Source: Anaerosolibacter carboniphilus
GTDB lineage: Bacteria > Bacillota > Clostridia > Peptostreptococcales > Thermotaleaceae
Assembly (NCBI RefSeq): GCF_014205875.1
Contig: NZ_JACHEN010000007.1
Span: forward strand, 62,001-126,000
Reading direction: 5' to 3'
DNA length: 64,000 bases
Every line of letters begins with the position of its first letter. Positions within the stretch are counted from its first letter, which is position 1. The notes under the pieces are model-generated. The model ran no database searches, was not told the origin of the DNA, and worked only from the letters and a program-made list of their open reading frames with translations. Below, in pieces: positions 54,282 through 62,888 of the stretch. Made by a program: the position numbers and the translations under genes.

Positions 54282-55682
54282 ATGAAGTGGCTTGCCATAA
54301 TACCTCCGTTGATAACTATCATAATAACCTTTAAGACAAAAAAGCTGATACCTGCTTTGTTTGCAGGAGTAGTAGTAGGTGCGTTTTTACATACAAGGTC
54401 CCTGTTCAATGGTATCACTGCTATCGGTGGTTATATTATTGATGCTGTTGTCAGTGAGGACAGTGCATATACCCTTGGTTTTCTAATTGCTTTTGGTGCA
54501 CTTGCAGACCTCATTGAGATGGCTGGTGGCATATCCGGTTTTAGTGATCGGGTCGGTAAATGGATAAAAGGCGAAAAAGGAGTCTTTGCATGGGCTTGGT
54601 TTCTAAGTTTGTTTACCTTTTTCGATAGTTCTTTTCATACCATTGCTGTAGGAACCATGCTAAGTCCTATACTGCAAAAGGTAAAGGGTTCAAAAGAAAA
54701 ATTTGCCTTCATTCTTTCTGTAACAAGTCTACAGCTTATTTTGTTAATTCCTATTGCTACAGCCTATTTAGGGTATATGGTGGGACTCGTTACGAATAAT
54801 ATCAAAGGTAAAGGAATACCTGGAAGTGCGTATACAATTGTAGTAAAGAGTGTATTATGGAATTTTTTCTCTTGGTCTATGATTTTGATTGCCGTTGGTG
54901 TTACTATATTTGGATTAGGGTTTGGCAAATTTAGAATAGGAAAGACAATGGAAGAGGAAGATGAATTTACCAAAGGCCATATAGAGAAGGAAGCAGGCAC
55001 TGGTAAACTGATAGAAGAATACCCGAAAAAAAGTTCAAATCTTTTGGTTCCTGTGGTGATATTACTTATAAGTACTGTGTTCTTCTTTTGGTGGACAGGA
55101 AGAAAAGATGCGACAACATTTTTTGGAGCAATCAGTGCCGCCAAGTTTAATGTCTCGATTTTTGCAGGTATTATGCTGACCTTGTTTATTACAAGTATAT
55201 ACTTCTTGTTTCAGAAAATTAGTCTCGCTGAAATAGAAGCCCACATCATCATAGGTGCTGAAAAGGTCGTTTCTCTACTCATTATATTGGTTCTAAGCTG
55301 GGCACTGACAATCGTTACAGAAGAATTAGGATTTAATAAGCTAATCAGTGAAGGTTTCATAAAGAGTATTCCTAAAATGTTGATACCATCGGTACTGTTT
55401 TTAATAGCTGGAGTTATAGCTTATACGATTGGATCATCATGGGCTACTTGGGCACTGATTATGCCTTTAGCAGTGAATTTTGCCTTAAATTCTGGTGTCA
55501 ATATCGAAATCATGGTAGGGACAGTATGGGCTGGAGGTGCTGTAGCAGATGTAATATCGCCTCTATCCTCACAAATGGCGGATACTTCTTTTGGAGAGCA
55601 CTTAAGCACTTCTTTTCCTTATGTTATTGCAGGGGTTATCCTATCTTTAGTAGGCTATTTAGTCGTAGGGTTTATAGCTTAA
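54282..55682 (+). CDS. nhaC: NhaC-family Na+/H+ antiporter
   Basis: The 466-residue protein has about eleven membrane helices. D-S-S-F-H-T-I-A-V-G-T-M near residue 113 and S-W-A-T-W-A-L near 388 are characteristic of the NhaC/ArsB-like ion transporter group. It exchanges cytoplasmic Na+ for protons (or malate/lactate in MleN-type relatives). GGAAAGAGG precedes the ATG. It stands alone. Its presence suits a saline or alkaline habitat, and a role in the adjacent copper response is not shown. Confidence 0.87.
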   Translation: MKWLAIIPPLITIIITFKTKKLIPALFAGVVVGAFLHTRSLFNGITAIGGYIIDAVVSEDSAYTLGFLIAFGALADLIEMAGGISGFSDRVGKWIKGEKGVFAWAWFLSLFTFFDSSFHTIAVGTMLSPILQKVKGSKEKFAFILSVTSLQLILLIPIATAYLGYMVGLVTNNIKGKGIPGSAYTIVVKSVLWNFFSWSMILIAVGVTIFGLGFGKFRIGKTMEEEDEFTKGHIEKEAGTGKLIEEYPKKSSNLLVPVVILLISTVFFFWWTGRKDATTFFGAISAAKFNVSIFAGIMLTLFITSIYFLFQKISLAEIEAHIIIGAEKVVSLLIILVLSWALTIVTEELGFNKLISEGFIKSIPKMLIPSVLFLIAGVIAYTIGSSWATWALIMPLAVNFALNSGVNIEIMVGTVWAGGAVADVISPLSSQMADTSFGEHLSTSFPYVIAGVILSLVGYLVVGFIA

Positions 55683-55896
55683 ATAAATATGTAGCAAATG
55701 CCAATGGGCCTGTACCAAATAATACACTACAGCAAGTAAAAATATGTTTAAACGTGTGAAAAGATTAGGAAAATAAACTAAAGAAACTATATTTATAACC
55801 TTTATTCAATAAATGATATAGTAAAACGGGACTTAGCACTAGAGTTTTATGAAAAAGTTTCAGAAGGATATAGATTAACAAAAATCAAATTTAAAA

Positions 55897-56000
55897 TTGG
55901 CATTATAATTGCATGAATATTATACGGAGAGAGAGATTTAAGGTTCCCCCCTTAAAACGTCAAACTCTTTATAGCTAGTGGGCCCCCACTAGCTATAGTT
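55897..56000 (+). ncRNA. Candidate small RNA (promoter plus two hairpins)
   Basis: TTGGCA (55897-55902), a 17-base spacer and TTATAC (55920-55925) precede a small hairpin, TTTAAGG/CCTTAAA (55937-55956), and a strong one, TATAGCTAGTGGG-CC-CCCACTAGCTATA (55970-55997), followed by GTTATTTTT. No ORF uses this promoter. It may be a short RNA of about 70 bases, or the end of a lost gene. Confidence 0.35.
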
Positions 56001-56195
56001 ATTTTTAATGGTTTGATTGGGTAGACTATGATTAGAAAAAGTAAAATAAGTACTTGAAAGTTAGGTAATCAGGGTTGAATGAGTAAAATGTATATTATTA
56101 ACCATAATGTAAGTACTAGTAATTTAAATACAAGTGGATATGAGAAAAGGCTGTGCGTGGGCGAAAATATTTTTGATAATTATATAAAAAACATG

Positions 56196-56250
56196 TTGAC
56201 AAAACCTGAAAGCAAATATATTATAAAATTAATATACCCAACGGGGGTAT
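56196..56250 (+). promoter_or_regulatory. copA promoter with CsoR-type operator
   Basis: TTGACA (56196-56201), a 17-base spacer and TATTAT (56219-56224). ATACCC-AACGG-GGGTAT (56234-56250), a 6-5-6 GC-rich dyad of the CsoR class, covers the transcription start region. CsoR is encoded at 59087 in the same operon, so copper-dependent derepression is expected. A frame of 77 codons over this region is not a gene. Confidence 0.8.
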
Positions 56251-56334
56251 GGTACACGAGGCGCCGATTAGAAAAATTTCAGCAAAATATTTCTAGGCAA
56301 TTTATTTTATAAGTATTTAAAGGGAGTGAAAACG

Positions 56335-58800
56335 ATGAAGACGGAAAATTTAAAAATTTTTGGTATGACCTGTGCCGCCTGTGCTAAATCAACTGAGAAG
56401 GCCGTAGGCAAGCTGGATGGCATAGAGAAAGTGAACGTGAATTTTGCAACAGAGAAGATGAATGTGGAGTTCGATGAAACAAAACTATCCGTGGAAGACA
56501 TCAAAGTAGCCGTAGCAAAGGCTGGCTATGAAGCAAAGGAAGAGGAAGATGCGAAGGAAGTAGCCATACCTGTGGCAGGTATGACCTGCGCTGCCTGTGC
56601 AAAGGCTATTGAAAAGGCTGTTGGGAAATTAAATGGAATAGAAAGCGTGGCAGTGAATTTTGCTACAGAAAAGGCAGTGATAAAGTATAATCCTAAGGAT
56701 GTGCGGCTCTCTGAAATAAAGCAAGCTATTGCAAAGGCTGGATACACAGCCCTTGAGATTGAAAATAAGAATAGAGTCGATGAAGATAAGGAAAGAAAGG
56801 AAAAAGAGATCAAAACCCTATGGATGAAATTTGTGGTGTCTGCTATATTCTCCATACCCCTGTTATATATCGCTATGGGACCAATGGTGCCGTGGCTGGG
56901 ATGGAAGATTCCAATGTGGTTAGATCCAATGCATTATCCTTTGAGATATGGCCTTGTTGAATTAATATTAGTAATTCCAGTAATGCTTGCAGGAAACAAA
57001 TTCTTTACCGTAGGGTTTAAAGCGATAGCCCGTAGAAGTCCTAATATGGATTCATTAATTGCTATGGGTACATCGGCAGCATTCCTATATAGTATATATT
57101 CCATCTATAGGATTTCAATTGGGGATTTTATGTATGTAGAGGATTTGTACTTTGAGACAGCCGGTGTCATCATCACCTTGATTTTATTAGGTAAATATCT
57201 GGAGGCTGTATCAAAGGGAAGAACTTCTGAAGCCATTAAAAAGCTCATGGGATTAGCTCCAAAAACGGCTATTGTGATTCAAGAGGATAAGGAGATTGAA
57301 ATTCCTATCGAAGAAGTGGAAGTAGGAGATATTATCCTTGTAAAACCTGGCGCAAAAATCCCAGTGGATGGAGAAGTTATCGAAGGGCATACAACCATTG
57401 ATGAGTCTATGTTGACTGGTGAAAGTATTCCAGTGGATAAAAAGATAGGAGACAAAGTTATCGGTGCAAGTATCAATAAGCATGGCTCCATTAAGTTCAA
57501 AGCAACGAAAGTAGGTAGTGACACAGCTTTGGCTCAGATCATTAAGCTTGTGGAAGATGCCCAGGGTTCTAAAGCCCCTATTGCCCAAATGGCAGACATC
57601 GTATCAGGTTACTTTGTTCCCATTGTGTTTGTTATTGCTACATTATCAGCTCTAGCTTGGTATCTTACTGGTGAAAGTGCAGTATTCTCCCTAACCATAT
57701 TTATCGCAGTGTTAGTGATTGCATGTCCATGTGCCCTAGGTTTAGCCACTCCTACGGCGATTATGGTTGGTACAGGTAAAGGGGCGGAATATGGTGTATT
57801 GATTAAAGGTGGGGAAGCTTTAGAAACAACTCATAAAATCCAAACCATTGTATTTGACAAAACAGGAACGATCACTGAAGGTAGACCAGAAGTAACGGAT
57901 ATTGTAACCACTGGAATTATTGAAAGAGACAAACTCCTTCAAATCGCTGCATCAGCAGAAAAAGGTTCTGAGCATCCCCTTGGGGAGGCCATTGTAAGGG
58001 GCGCAGAGAAAGAAAACCTAGAGATGTTGAAACTAGGCAAATTTCTAGCCATACCAGGCCATGGGATCGAGGTAGAGATCGACGGTGAGACAATTCTTTT
58101 AGGAAATAGAAAGCTGATGGTAGAAAAAAATGTGGCATTAGCTCAGCTTGAAAATGACTCTGATAGATTAGCATCTGAAGGAAAGACACCGATGTATATA
58201 GCCATGGGGAGTCAGTTGGCAGGTATTATTGCGGTAGCCGATGTAGTGAAAGAAAGTAGTGCAAAGGCCATTAAAAGGCTCCATGAGATGGGAATTGAGG
58301 TAGCCATGATTACTGGAGATAACAAAAGAACAGCAGAGGCCATTGCGAAGCAAGTAGGTATCGATAGGGTATTGGCCGAGGTATTGCCTCAGGACAAGGC
58401 CAATGAGGTGAAGAAGCTCCAAGGAGAAGGGAAAAAGGTAGCCATGGTTGGAGATGGCATCAATGATGCACCGGCTTTGGCCCAGGCAGATATCGGAATT
58501 GCCATTGGCTCAGGTACCGACGTAGCCATGGAGTCAGCGGATATCGTATTGATGCGAAGTGACTTGATGGATGTACCAACAGCTATCCAGCTGAGCAAGA
58601 GCACCATAAGAAATATCAAGCAAAACCTATTCTGGGCCTTTGGTTATAATGTTGCCGGGATTCCAGTAGCGGCAGGACTATTATATGCTTTCGGTGGACC
58701 AAAGTTAAATCCAATCTTTGCAGCAGCGGCCATGTCTTTAAGTTCTGTATCTGTATTAACCAATGCCTTAAGACTAAAAAGCTTTAAGCCATATAAGTAA
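56335..58800 (+). CDS. copA: Cu(+)-exporting P1B-1 ATPase CopA
   Basis: The 821-residue protein has two HMA domains (residues about 3-68 and 73-140, each G-M-T-C-A-A-C). Eight membrane helices carry the Cu(I) signatures A-C-P-C-A-L-G, Y-N-V-A-G-I-P and M-S-L-S-S. The catalytic parts are D-K-T-G-T, S-E-H-P-L and G-D-G-I-N-D-A-P. It exports Cu(I) from the cytoplasm. The ATG at 56335 has AGGGAG upstream; GTG at 56326 lies in the ribosome site. It is the first gene of copA-copZ-csoR behind the operator at 56234. Confidence 0.95.
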   Translation: MKTENLKIFGMTCAACAKSTEKAVGKLDGIEKVNVNFATEKMNVEFDETKLSVEDIKVAVAKAGYEAKEEEDAKEVAIPVAGMTCAACAKAIEKAVGKLNGIESVAVNFATEKAVIKYNPKDVRLSEIKQAIAKAGYTALEIENKNRVDEDKERKEKEIKTLWMKFVVSAIFSIPLLYIAMGPMVPWLGWKIPMWLDPMHYPLRYGLVELILVIPVMLAGNKFFTVGFKAIARRSPNMDSLIAMGTSAAFLYSIYSIYRISIGDFMYVEDLYFETAGVIITLILLGKYLEAVSKGRTSEAIKKLMGLAPKTAIVIQEDKEIEIPIEEVEVGDIILVKPGAKIPVDGEVIEGHTTIDESMLTGESIPVDKKIGDKVIGASINKHGSIKFKATKVGSDTALAQIIKLVEDAQGSKAPIAQMADIVSGYFVPIVFVIATLSALAWYLTGESAVFSLTIFIAVLVIACPCALGLATPTAIMVGTGKGAEYGVLIKGGEALETTHKIQTIVFDKTGTITEGRPEVTDIVTTGIIERDKLLQIAASAEKGSEHPLGEAIVRGAEKENLEMLKLGKFLAIPGHGIEVEIDGETILLGNRKLMVEKNVALAQLENDSDRLASEGKTPMYIAMGSQLAGIIAVADVVKESSAKAIKRLHEMGIEVAMITGDNKRTAEAIAKQVGIDRVLAEVLPQDKANEVKKLQGEGKKVAMVGDGINDAPALAQADIGIAIGSGTDVAMESADIVLMRSDLMDVPTAIQLSKSTIRNIKQNLFWAFGYNVAGIPVAAGLLYAFGGPKLNPIFAAAAMSLSSVSVLTNALRLKSFKPYK

Positions 58801-58840
58801 AATAAACTAAAAAAATCAATAAAAAATAGGAGGAAGAAAA

Positions 58841-59056
58841 ATGAAAAAGTTAATTAGTATTGAAGGAATGAGCTGTGGACACTGCATTAAACATGTGGAG
58901 AGTGCTTTAGGAGAGATTGATGGTATTGTGAATGTAGTAGTAGACCTAAATGGAAAGAATGCAGTGGCAGAAATGAGTAAAGATGTGGAGGATACTAAAT
59001 TAAAAGCGGCGATCGAAGAAGCAGGATATGATGTGATTTCTATTAGAGCCATATAG
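58841..59056 (+). CDS. copZ: Copper chaperone CopZ (HMA domain)
   Basis: The 71-residue single HMA protein has G-M-S-C-G-H-C at 8-14, the Cu(I) site, and the normal beta-alpha-beta-beta-alpha-beta length. It hands Cu(I) to CopA and may deliver it to CsoR. AGGAGG lies before the ATG, 40 bases after copA. The GHC variant differs from the C-A-A-C form in the CopA domains. Confidence 0.93.
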   Translation: MKKLISIEGMSCGHCIKHVESALGEIDGIVNVVVDLNGKNAVAEMSKDVEDTKLKAAIEEAGYDVISIRAI

Positions 59057-59086
59057 GGGAGGACTCCCTTTAGAGCGGAGGAAAAA

Positions 59087-59422
59087 ATGAAGGATCAAAA
59101 TTTAAATTATAAAGGAAGTGAGAATTCTCCTGAGAATCATCATCACAAAACTTCTCACCACGAGGATAAAACCAAGATAGATCTCATTTCACGACTAAAT
59201 AGAATTGAGGGTCAAGTGAGAGGAATTAATCGTATGATTGAGAAGGGCACTTATTGTGATGATGTGCTAATCCAAATAGCAGCTGTCCAATCTGCTATGA
59301 AATCAGTAAGCAAGCTTTTATTGGAGAGTCATATGAAAAGCTGTGTCATTGATAAGATACAGGCAGGAGAAAATGAGGTCGTAGATGAACTGCTAAAGAC
59401 GATCGAAAAAATGATGAAATAA
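59087..59422 (+). CDS. csoR: CsoR-type copper-sensing repressor
   Basis: The 111-residue all-helical protein of the DUF156 family has the C-H-C copper triad: C57 in G-T-Y-C-D-D, H82 and C86 in S-H-M-K-S-C. R-L-N-R-I-E-G-Q-V-R-G-I at 36-47 forms the DNA-binding face. The first 27 residues form an added His-rich tail (five His), which may hold further metal. It represses the copA promoter until it binds Cu(I). GGAGG is just before the ATG. It ends the operon. Confidence 0.93.
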   Translation: MKDQNLNYKGSENSPENHHHKTSHHEDKTKIDLISRLNRIEGQVRGINRMIEKGTYCDDVLIQIAAVQSAMKSVSKLLLESHMKSCVIDKIQAGENEVVDELLKTIEKMMK

Positions 59423-59448
59423 ATATATGTGTGTGATTGAATAGTGAT

Positions 59449-59492
59449 AAGCTAGAGGGATATTGTACAAGTGACATCTCTCTAGCTTGTTT
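59449..59492 (+). terminator. Terminator of the copA-copZ-csoR operon
   Basis: AAGCTAGAG pairs with CTCTAGCTT around a long loop (inner GGA/TCT pairing possible), followed by GTTTTATT. Confidence 0.75.
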
Positions 59493-59723
59493 TATTGATC
59501 CAAGATTCTTATTATGAACGATAAAATTCTGAGATTAGGATAATCACATAGAATGTACTACAGCGAATAAATTTAACTTTAGAAATGTATCCAGTTGGGT
59601 TATAGTGTGTTATCGTACAGCCAGTGTGTTAAAAAGTGCATAACAAACGATAAGAGAATGGTAGATAATGAAGAATAGAGTTAAAAACATAGAACTATAA
59701 AGCTGATATCTATGGCATGGCTT

Positions 59724-59840
59724 TTGCATATTTTTAGACTGAATCTATAATAACAATTTGTAGATGAGTACATGACCATTGCAATAATGGTTAAGAAGAT
59801 GAAATGTAAATTATTATACCTAGTATCAGGGGACTAGGTA
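59724..59840 (+). promoter_or_regulatory. Promoter and dyad before the HMA-TauE-cupredoxin gene
   Basis: TTGCAT (59724-59729), 16 bases and TATAAT (59746-59751). TACCTAGT-ATCAGGGG-ACTAGGTA (59817-59840) lies downstream in the leader. The dyad is not a clear CsoR site. The rest of the gap from 59492 shows nothing else. Confidence 0.45.
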
Positions 59841-59911
59841 GATGATGAATCTAAGGAAATTGTAAGTTTTGATTTTGTTATTATAGAGAATTTAAATATA
59901 GGGGTGAGACG

Positions 59912-61672
59912 ATGAAAAATAAGGTCATATTATACATAGACGGGATGACCTGTGGAAGTTGTGAGAGGAGAATAGAGAATTCTCTTTCTGTATTGGAGGG
60001 GGTTGAAAAGGTTAAGGCATCATTTCATCAATCAAAGGTTGAAATTATTTATCAAGGGGATAAGGTCTCCAAAAGAATGTTCATTGCAGTTGTTGAAAGA
60101 CTAGGATATGCAGTGACAGATAAACCTAAAACGGGATTAGGGAATATTCTGCCGTTGCTTATCTTATTGTTTGGAGGCTACTATATTATTCAAAATACCG
60201 TTGGTTTTAATTTCATTCCAGAGGTATCAGATGAGATGGGCTACGGGTTATTGTTCGTGGTAGGTCTATTGACATCGGTCCATTGTGTTGCCATGTGTGG
60301 TGGTATCGCATTATCCCAGGGGGTTGGTGATACTCAACAAAAAAGAAAATTTATGCCGTCCCTTTTATATAATACTGGAAGAGTAATATCCTACACAGTA
60401 ATCGGAGGTATCGTAGGTGGATTAGGTGCGGTCCTTACCCCGTCAGGACAATTTAAAGGAATTGTCGCCGTAGGCGCAGGTATATTTATGGTGATGATGG
60501 GACTAAAGATGTTGAATATTTTCAGGTTACCTCCATGGTTCAAGCTAAGAATACCTGGGATGTCATACAGAAAAATAGAAGCTTCAAATCCCATAAAGCC
60601 ACTAATCATTGGACTCTTTAACGGATTTATGCCATGTGGTCCACTACAGACAATGCAGCTATATGCTTTAGGGACAGGTAGCATAGCAAAAGGAGCATTA
60701 TCTATGTTCTTCTTTAGCTTAGGTACGGTACCGCTACTCTTTTTATTCGCAGCGATTGCTTCTGTGATTAGTGGAAGACTGAGTAGAGGGATGATGAAGG
60801 TCAGTGCTGGATTAGTCATTATTTTAGGTGTCATCATGTTGAATCGAGGGCTAGCTTTGTCGGGGTTTGCTTTAGACTTGAGTTTTTTAAAGGGTAGTCT
60901 GAATGAAATACCAGAAATAAGAATGGAAGATGGAAAGCAAGTCGTTAATCTTGTAGTAGATGCAAGCGGGTATACACCGAATATACCAATTGTGCAAGTG
61001 GGTGTTCCTGTGAAGATGATACTTGATGTAGGTAACATTAATGGATGTAATAATCCCATAGTTATCCCAGAATATGGAGTAGAAATAGATTTAAAGTCAT
61101 CTGAACCAGTTGTTGAGTTTACACCAACAAAAGAGGGAATCATCCGAATTAGCTGCTGGATGGGTATGATTACAACAAAGCTTACGGCAGTGGCAGACCC
61201 TGCTAATTTGGATGCACAAGACTTAGAAAACGAGGAAGAATCCGTCTTTGGCAGTAATGGATTTTTTGAAGGTCAATATGAGACTGCAGTGGAAGTAGAG
61301 AATAAAGCTGCGGTTGCAACGATTGACGGGAATATCCAGACAATCGAAATGGATGTAGCAGGGTATGCGTATACCCCCAATATTTTAGTGATTCAGAAGG
61401 GATTGGCAACCCGCTGGATTATCAATGGGGTGGAATTAAACGGATGTAATTATGTGTTGTCTATACCCGATGCAGCATTTTATAGAGAATTAGAGGAAGG
61501 GAAAAATGAAATTAGATTTACGCCTGATAAGACTGGAGAACTTCTATTTACTTGTGGGATGAATATGCTCGCTGGAAAAATCGTCATCGTAGATGATTTG
61601 AATAATGTAGACCTACAGGCATTAGAACAAAGTAGGATAGAGATACCTGGTGGTGGAGCAAGTTGTCATTAA
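59912..61672 (+). CDS. HMA-TauE/SafE-double cupredoxin fusion protein
   Basis: The 586-residue protein has an HMA domain at 1-68 with G-M-T-C-G-S-C. Helices of a TauE/UreH-2 (DsbD-like) membrane unit follow at about 80-325, with S-V-H-C-V-A-M-C-G-G and G-F-M-P-C-G-P. Two EfeO-type cupredoxin-like domains follow, about 340-435 and 465-575. Each carries a Cys/Met site (N-G-C-N-N with I-S-C-W-M-G-M, and N-G-C-N-Y with F-T-C-G-M-N-M). It probably moves or buffers copper across the membrane, with cupredoxins outside. It ends G-A-S-C-H. GGGGTGAG precedes the ATG. Confidence 0.85.
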   Translation: MKNKVILYIDGMTCGSCERRIENSLSVLEGVEKVKASFHQSKVEIIYQGDKVSKRMFIAVVERLGYAVTDKPKTGLGNILPLLILLFGGYYIIQNTVGFNFIPEVSDEMGYGLLFVVGLLTSVHCVAMCGGIALSQGVGDTQQKRKFMPSLLYNTGRVISYTVIGGIVGGLGAVLTPSGQFKGIVAVGAGIFMVMMGLKMLNIFRLPPWFKLRIPGMSYRKIEASNPIKPLIIGLFNGFMPCGPLQTMQLYALGTGSIAKGALSMFFFSLGTVPLLFLFAAIASVISGRLSRGMMKVSAGLVIILGVIMLNRGLALSGFALDLSFLKGSLNEIPEIRMEDGKQVVNLVVDASGYTPNIPIVQVGVPVKMILDVGNINGCNNPIVIPEYGVEIDLKSSEPVVEFTPTKEGIIRISCWMGMITTKLTAVADPANLDAQDLENEEESVFGSNGFFEGQYETAVEVENKAAVATIDGNIQTIEMDVAGYAYTPNILVIQKGLATRWIINGVELNGCNYVLSIPDAAFYRELEEGKNEIRFTPDKTGELLFTCGMNMLAGKIVIVDDLNNVDLQALEQSRIEIPGGGASCH

Positions 61673-61770
61673 GGAAAAGGGCTAAACTGCTGTCACTGAC
61701 GACATTATTTAAAAAGATATAAGTATAAGAAACTTTTTATGTCTAATCAAAAATGCTGAGTAAATTTATT

Positions 61771-61811
61771 AGAAGATAAGTCAAGACCTCTAGGCTTATC
61801 TTCTTTTTTTG
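61771..61811 (+). terminator. Rho-independent terminator
   Basis: AGAAGATAAG pairs with CTTATCTTCT around a 14-base loop and runs into T8. Confidence 0.88.
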
Positions 61812-61879
61812 TGATAGCCTGCTCTTAGACAATAGTGAGTCTCAAAATTAAGAAGAACTAGTTGAATAAGATGGTAAAA

Positions 61880-61911
61880 TTCATATTTGATTCATATTTG
61901 GTGTCTATAAT
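61880..61911 (+). promoter_or_regulatory. Direct-repeat response-regulator box and promoter
   Basis: TTCATA (61880-61885), TTTGA, TTCATA (61891-61896), nine bases, then TATAAT (61906-61911). This is the same arrangement as at 62823 and 51032. It precedes the 61944-62733 gene set. Confidence 0.65.
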
Positions 61912-61943
61912 TAAGCTATGAAGAATAGAAAGGAAGCACAAGT

Positions 61944-62213
61944 ATGAAGAATGTACGAAACTTAATGAGAAATCTAGCAGAGCTATTGTTTAGAGAAGTT
62001 GAGACACCGGAAGAAATATTGTATATCTCTGATGTTGAGGTACAAGAAAGATTGAACTATATAAAAAAATTATCTAGAAAAGTGGAGAAATATAAAGCAA
62101 AGATTGAAGTTGAAAGACAGTACCTGGAAGCTAGACTTCAAGAAAGACAAAATTATCAAGAAGATAAAAAAGCAGAAAACAAGGTAAAGAAAAATTTTAG
62201 ATTGATATCATAA
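61944..62213 (+). CDS. Small coiled-coil protein of unknown function
   Basis: The 89-residue protein is strongly helical. From about residue 30 to 80 it forms a charged coiled coil rich in Lys, Glu and Gln. It has no Cys, signal or membrane segment. GGAAG precedes the ATG. It is the first gene after a response-regulator box and is followed by two SHOCT proteins, so all three are likely in one unit. I cannot name a family. Confidence 0.65.
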   Translation: MKNVRNLMRNLAELLFREVETPEEILYISDVEVQERLNYIKKLSRKVEKYKAKIEVERQYLEARLQERQNYQEDKKAENKVKKNFRLIS

Positions 62214-62262
62214 TTAGAAAAGATATTCAAAATCACAATCAAGGATGAAAGGAATGGTATAT

Positions 62263-62463
62263 ATGATGGGTGGCGGTTTATTTGGGTTATTAATTATCGG
62301 TTTAATCGTTTATATAATAGTTGAACGATCTAGTCATGGCCATGCTTATAGGGAAGGATACCCTATAAAGAATGATGCCCTTGACATTTTGCGAGAAAGA
62401 TATGCCCGAGGTGAAATTTCAGATGAAGAATATGAAAAGAAGAAGAACCTGTTAAAAAACTAA
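62263..62463 (+). CDS. Small SHOCT-domain membrane protein
   Basis: The protein has about 66 residues. One membrane helix (about 5-22) begins after M-M-G-G-G-L. A SHOCT motif closes it (about 40-66; A-L-D-I-L-R-E-R-Y-A-R-G-E-I, then E-E-Y-E-K-K). SHOCT domains occur at the C-terminus of many short membrane proteins, perhaps for oligomerisation. GAAAGGA is nine bases before the ATG at 62263; the ATG at 62245 overlaps it. It resembles the next gene in order and motif. Confidence 0.8.
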   Translation: MMGGGLFGLLIIGLIVYIIVERSSHGHAYREGYPIKNDALDILRERYARGEISDEEYEKKKNLLKN

Positions 62464-62481
62464 TAAAGGAGGGAAATAAAG

Positions 62482-62733
62482 ATGTATGGAATGATGGGCC
62501 ACATGTTTGGTTATGGATATCCCAATAACGTGGATTGGTGGTGGATGATAGGGTTTGGGTTACTTAGAACGGTTTTGATTATAGGGATTATCGTATGGAT
62601 AGTAAAAACAATCCATAAAGAAAAGTATAGAGGAACTTCAAGTAATGCAATTTCGGTATTAAGGGAAAGGTTTGCTGCTGGAGAAATCGATGAAGACGAG
62701 TATAAAAAGAAATTAAAAGTACTCAGTGAGTAG
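62482..62733 (+). CDS. SHOCT-domain membrane protein, Met/Trp-rich N-terminus
   Basis: The 83-residue protein has M-Y-G-M-M-G-H-M-F near the N-terminus, which could bind Cu(I), then W-W-W and one helix (about 22-43), then SHOCT (about 57-83; L-R-E-R-F-A-A-G-E-I-D-E-D-E-Y). AAGGAGGG precedes the ATG. It is a paralogue of the preceding gene, which lies 18 bases upstream, and both probably follow the 61880 promoter. Confidence 0.82.
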   Translation: MYGMMGHMFGYGYPNNVDWWWMIGFGLLRTVLIIGIIVWIVKTIHKEKYRGTSSNAISVLRERFAAGEIDEDEYKKKLKVLSE

Positions 62734-62822
62734 ATATTAAATAAGATTTTGGATGGGAATGTCATTGAGAATCAGCTTGATAATAGAAGGATCTATAAAA
62801 TTATTTGCTACGCAGATGAAAA

Positions 62823-62854
62823 TTCATATTTGATTCACAATTGACCTATATAAT
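62823..62854 (+). promoter_or_regulatory. Direct-repeat response-regulator box and promoter
   Basis: TTCATA (62823-62828), TTTGA, TTCACA (62834-62839), nine bases, TATAAT (62849-62854). It matches the 61880 element over its first half exactly. Confidence 0.65.
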
Positions 62855-62888
62855 AAGGATAACAATTTAAATCTAAGGAGGAATTTAC

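Noticed and set aside
56079..56312. 77-codon forward frame before copA
   Set aside because: It overlaps the clear copA promoter and CsoR-type operator, has no ribosome site, and its composition is not protein-like.
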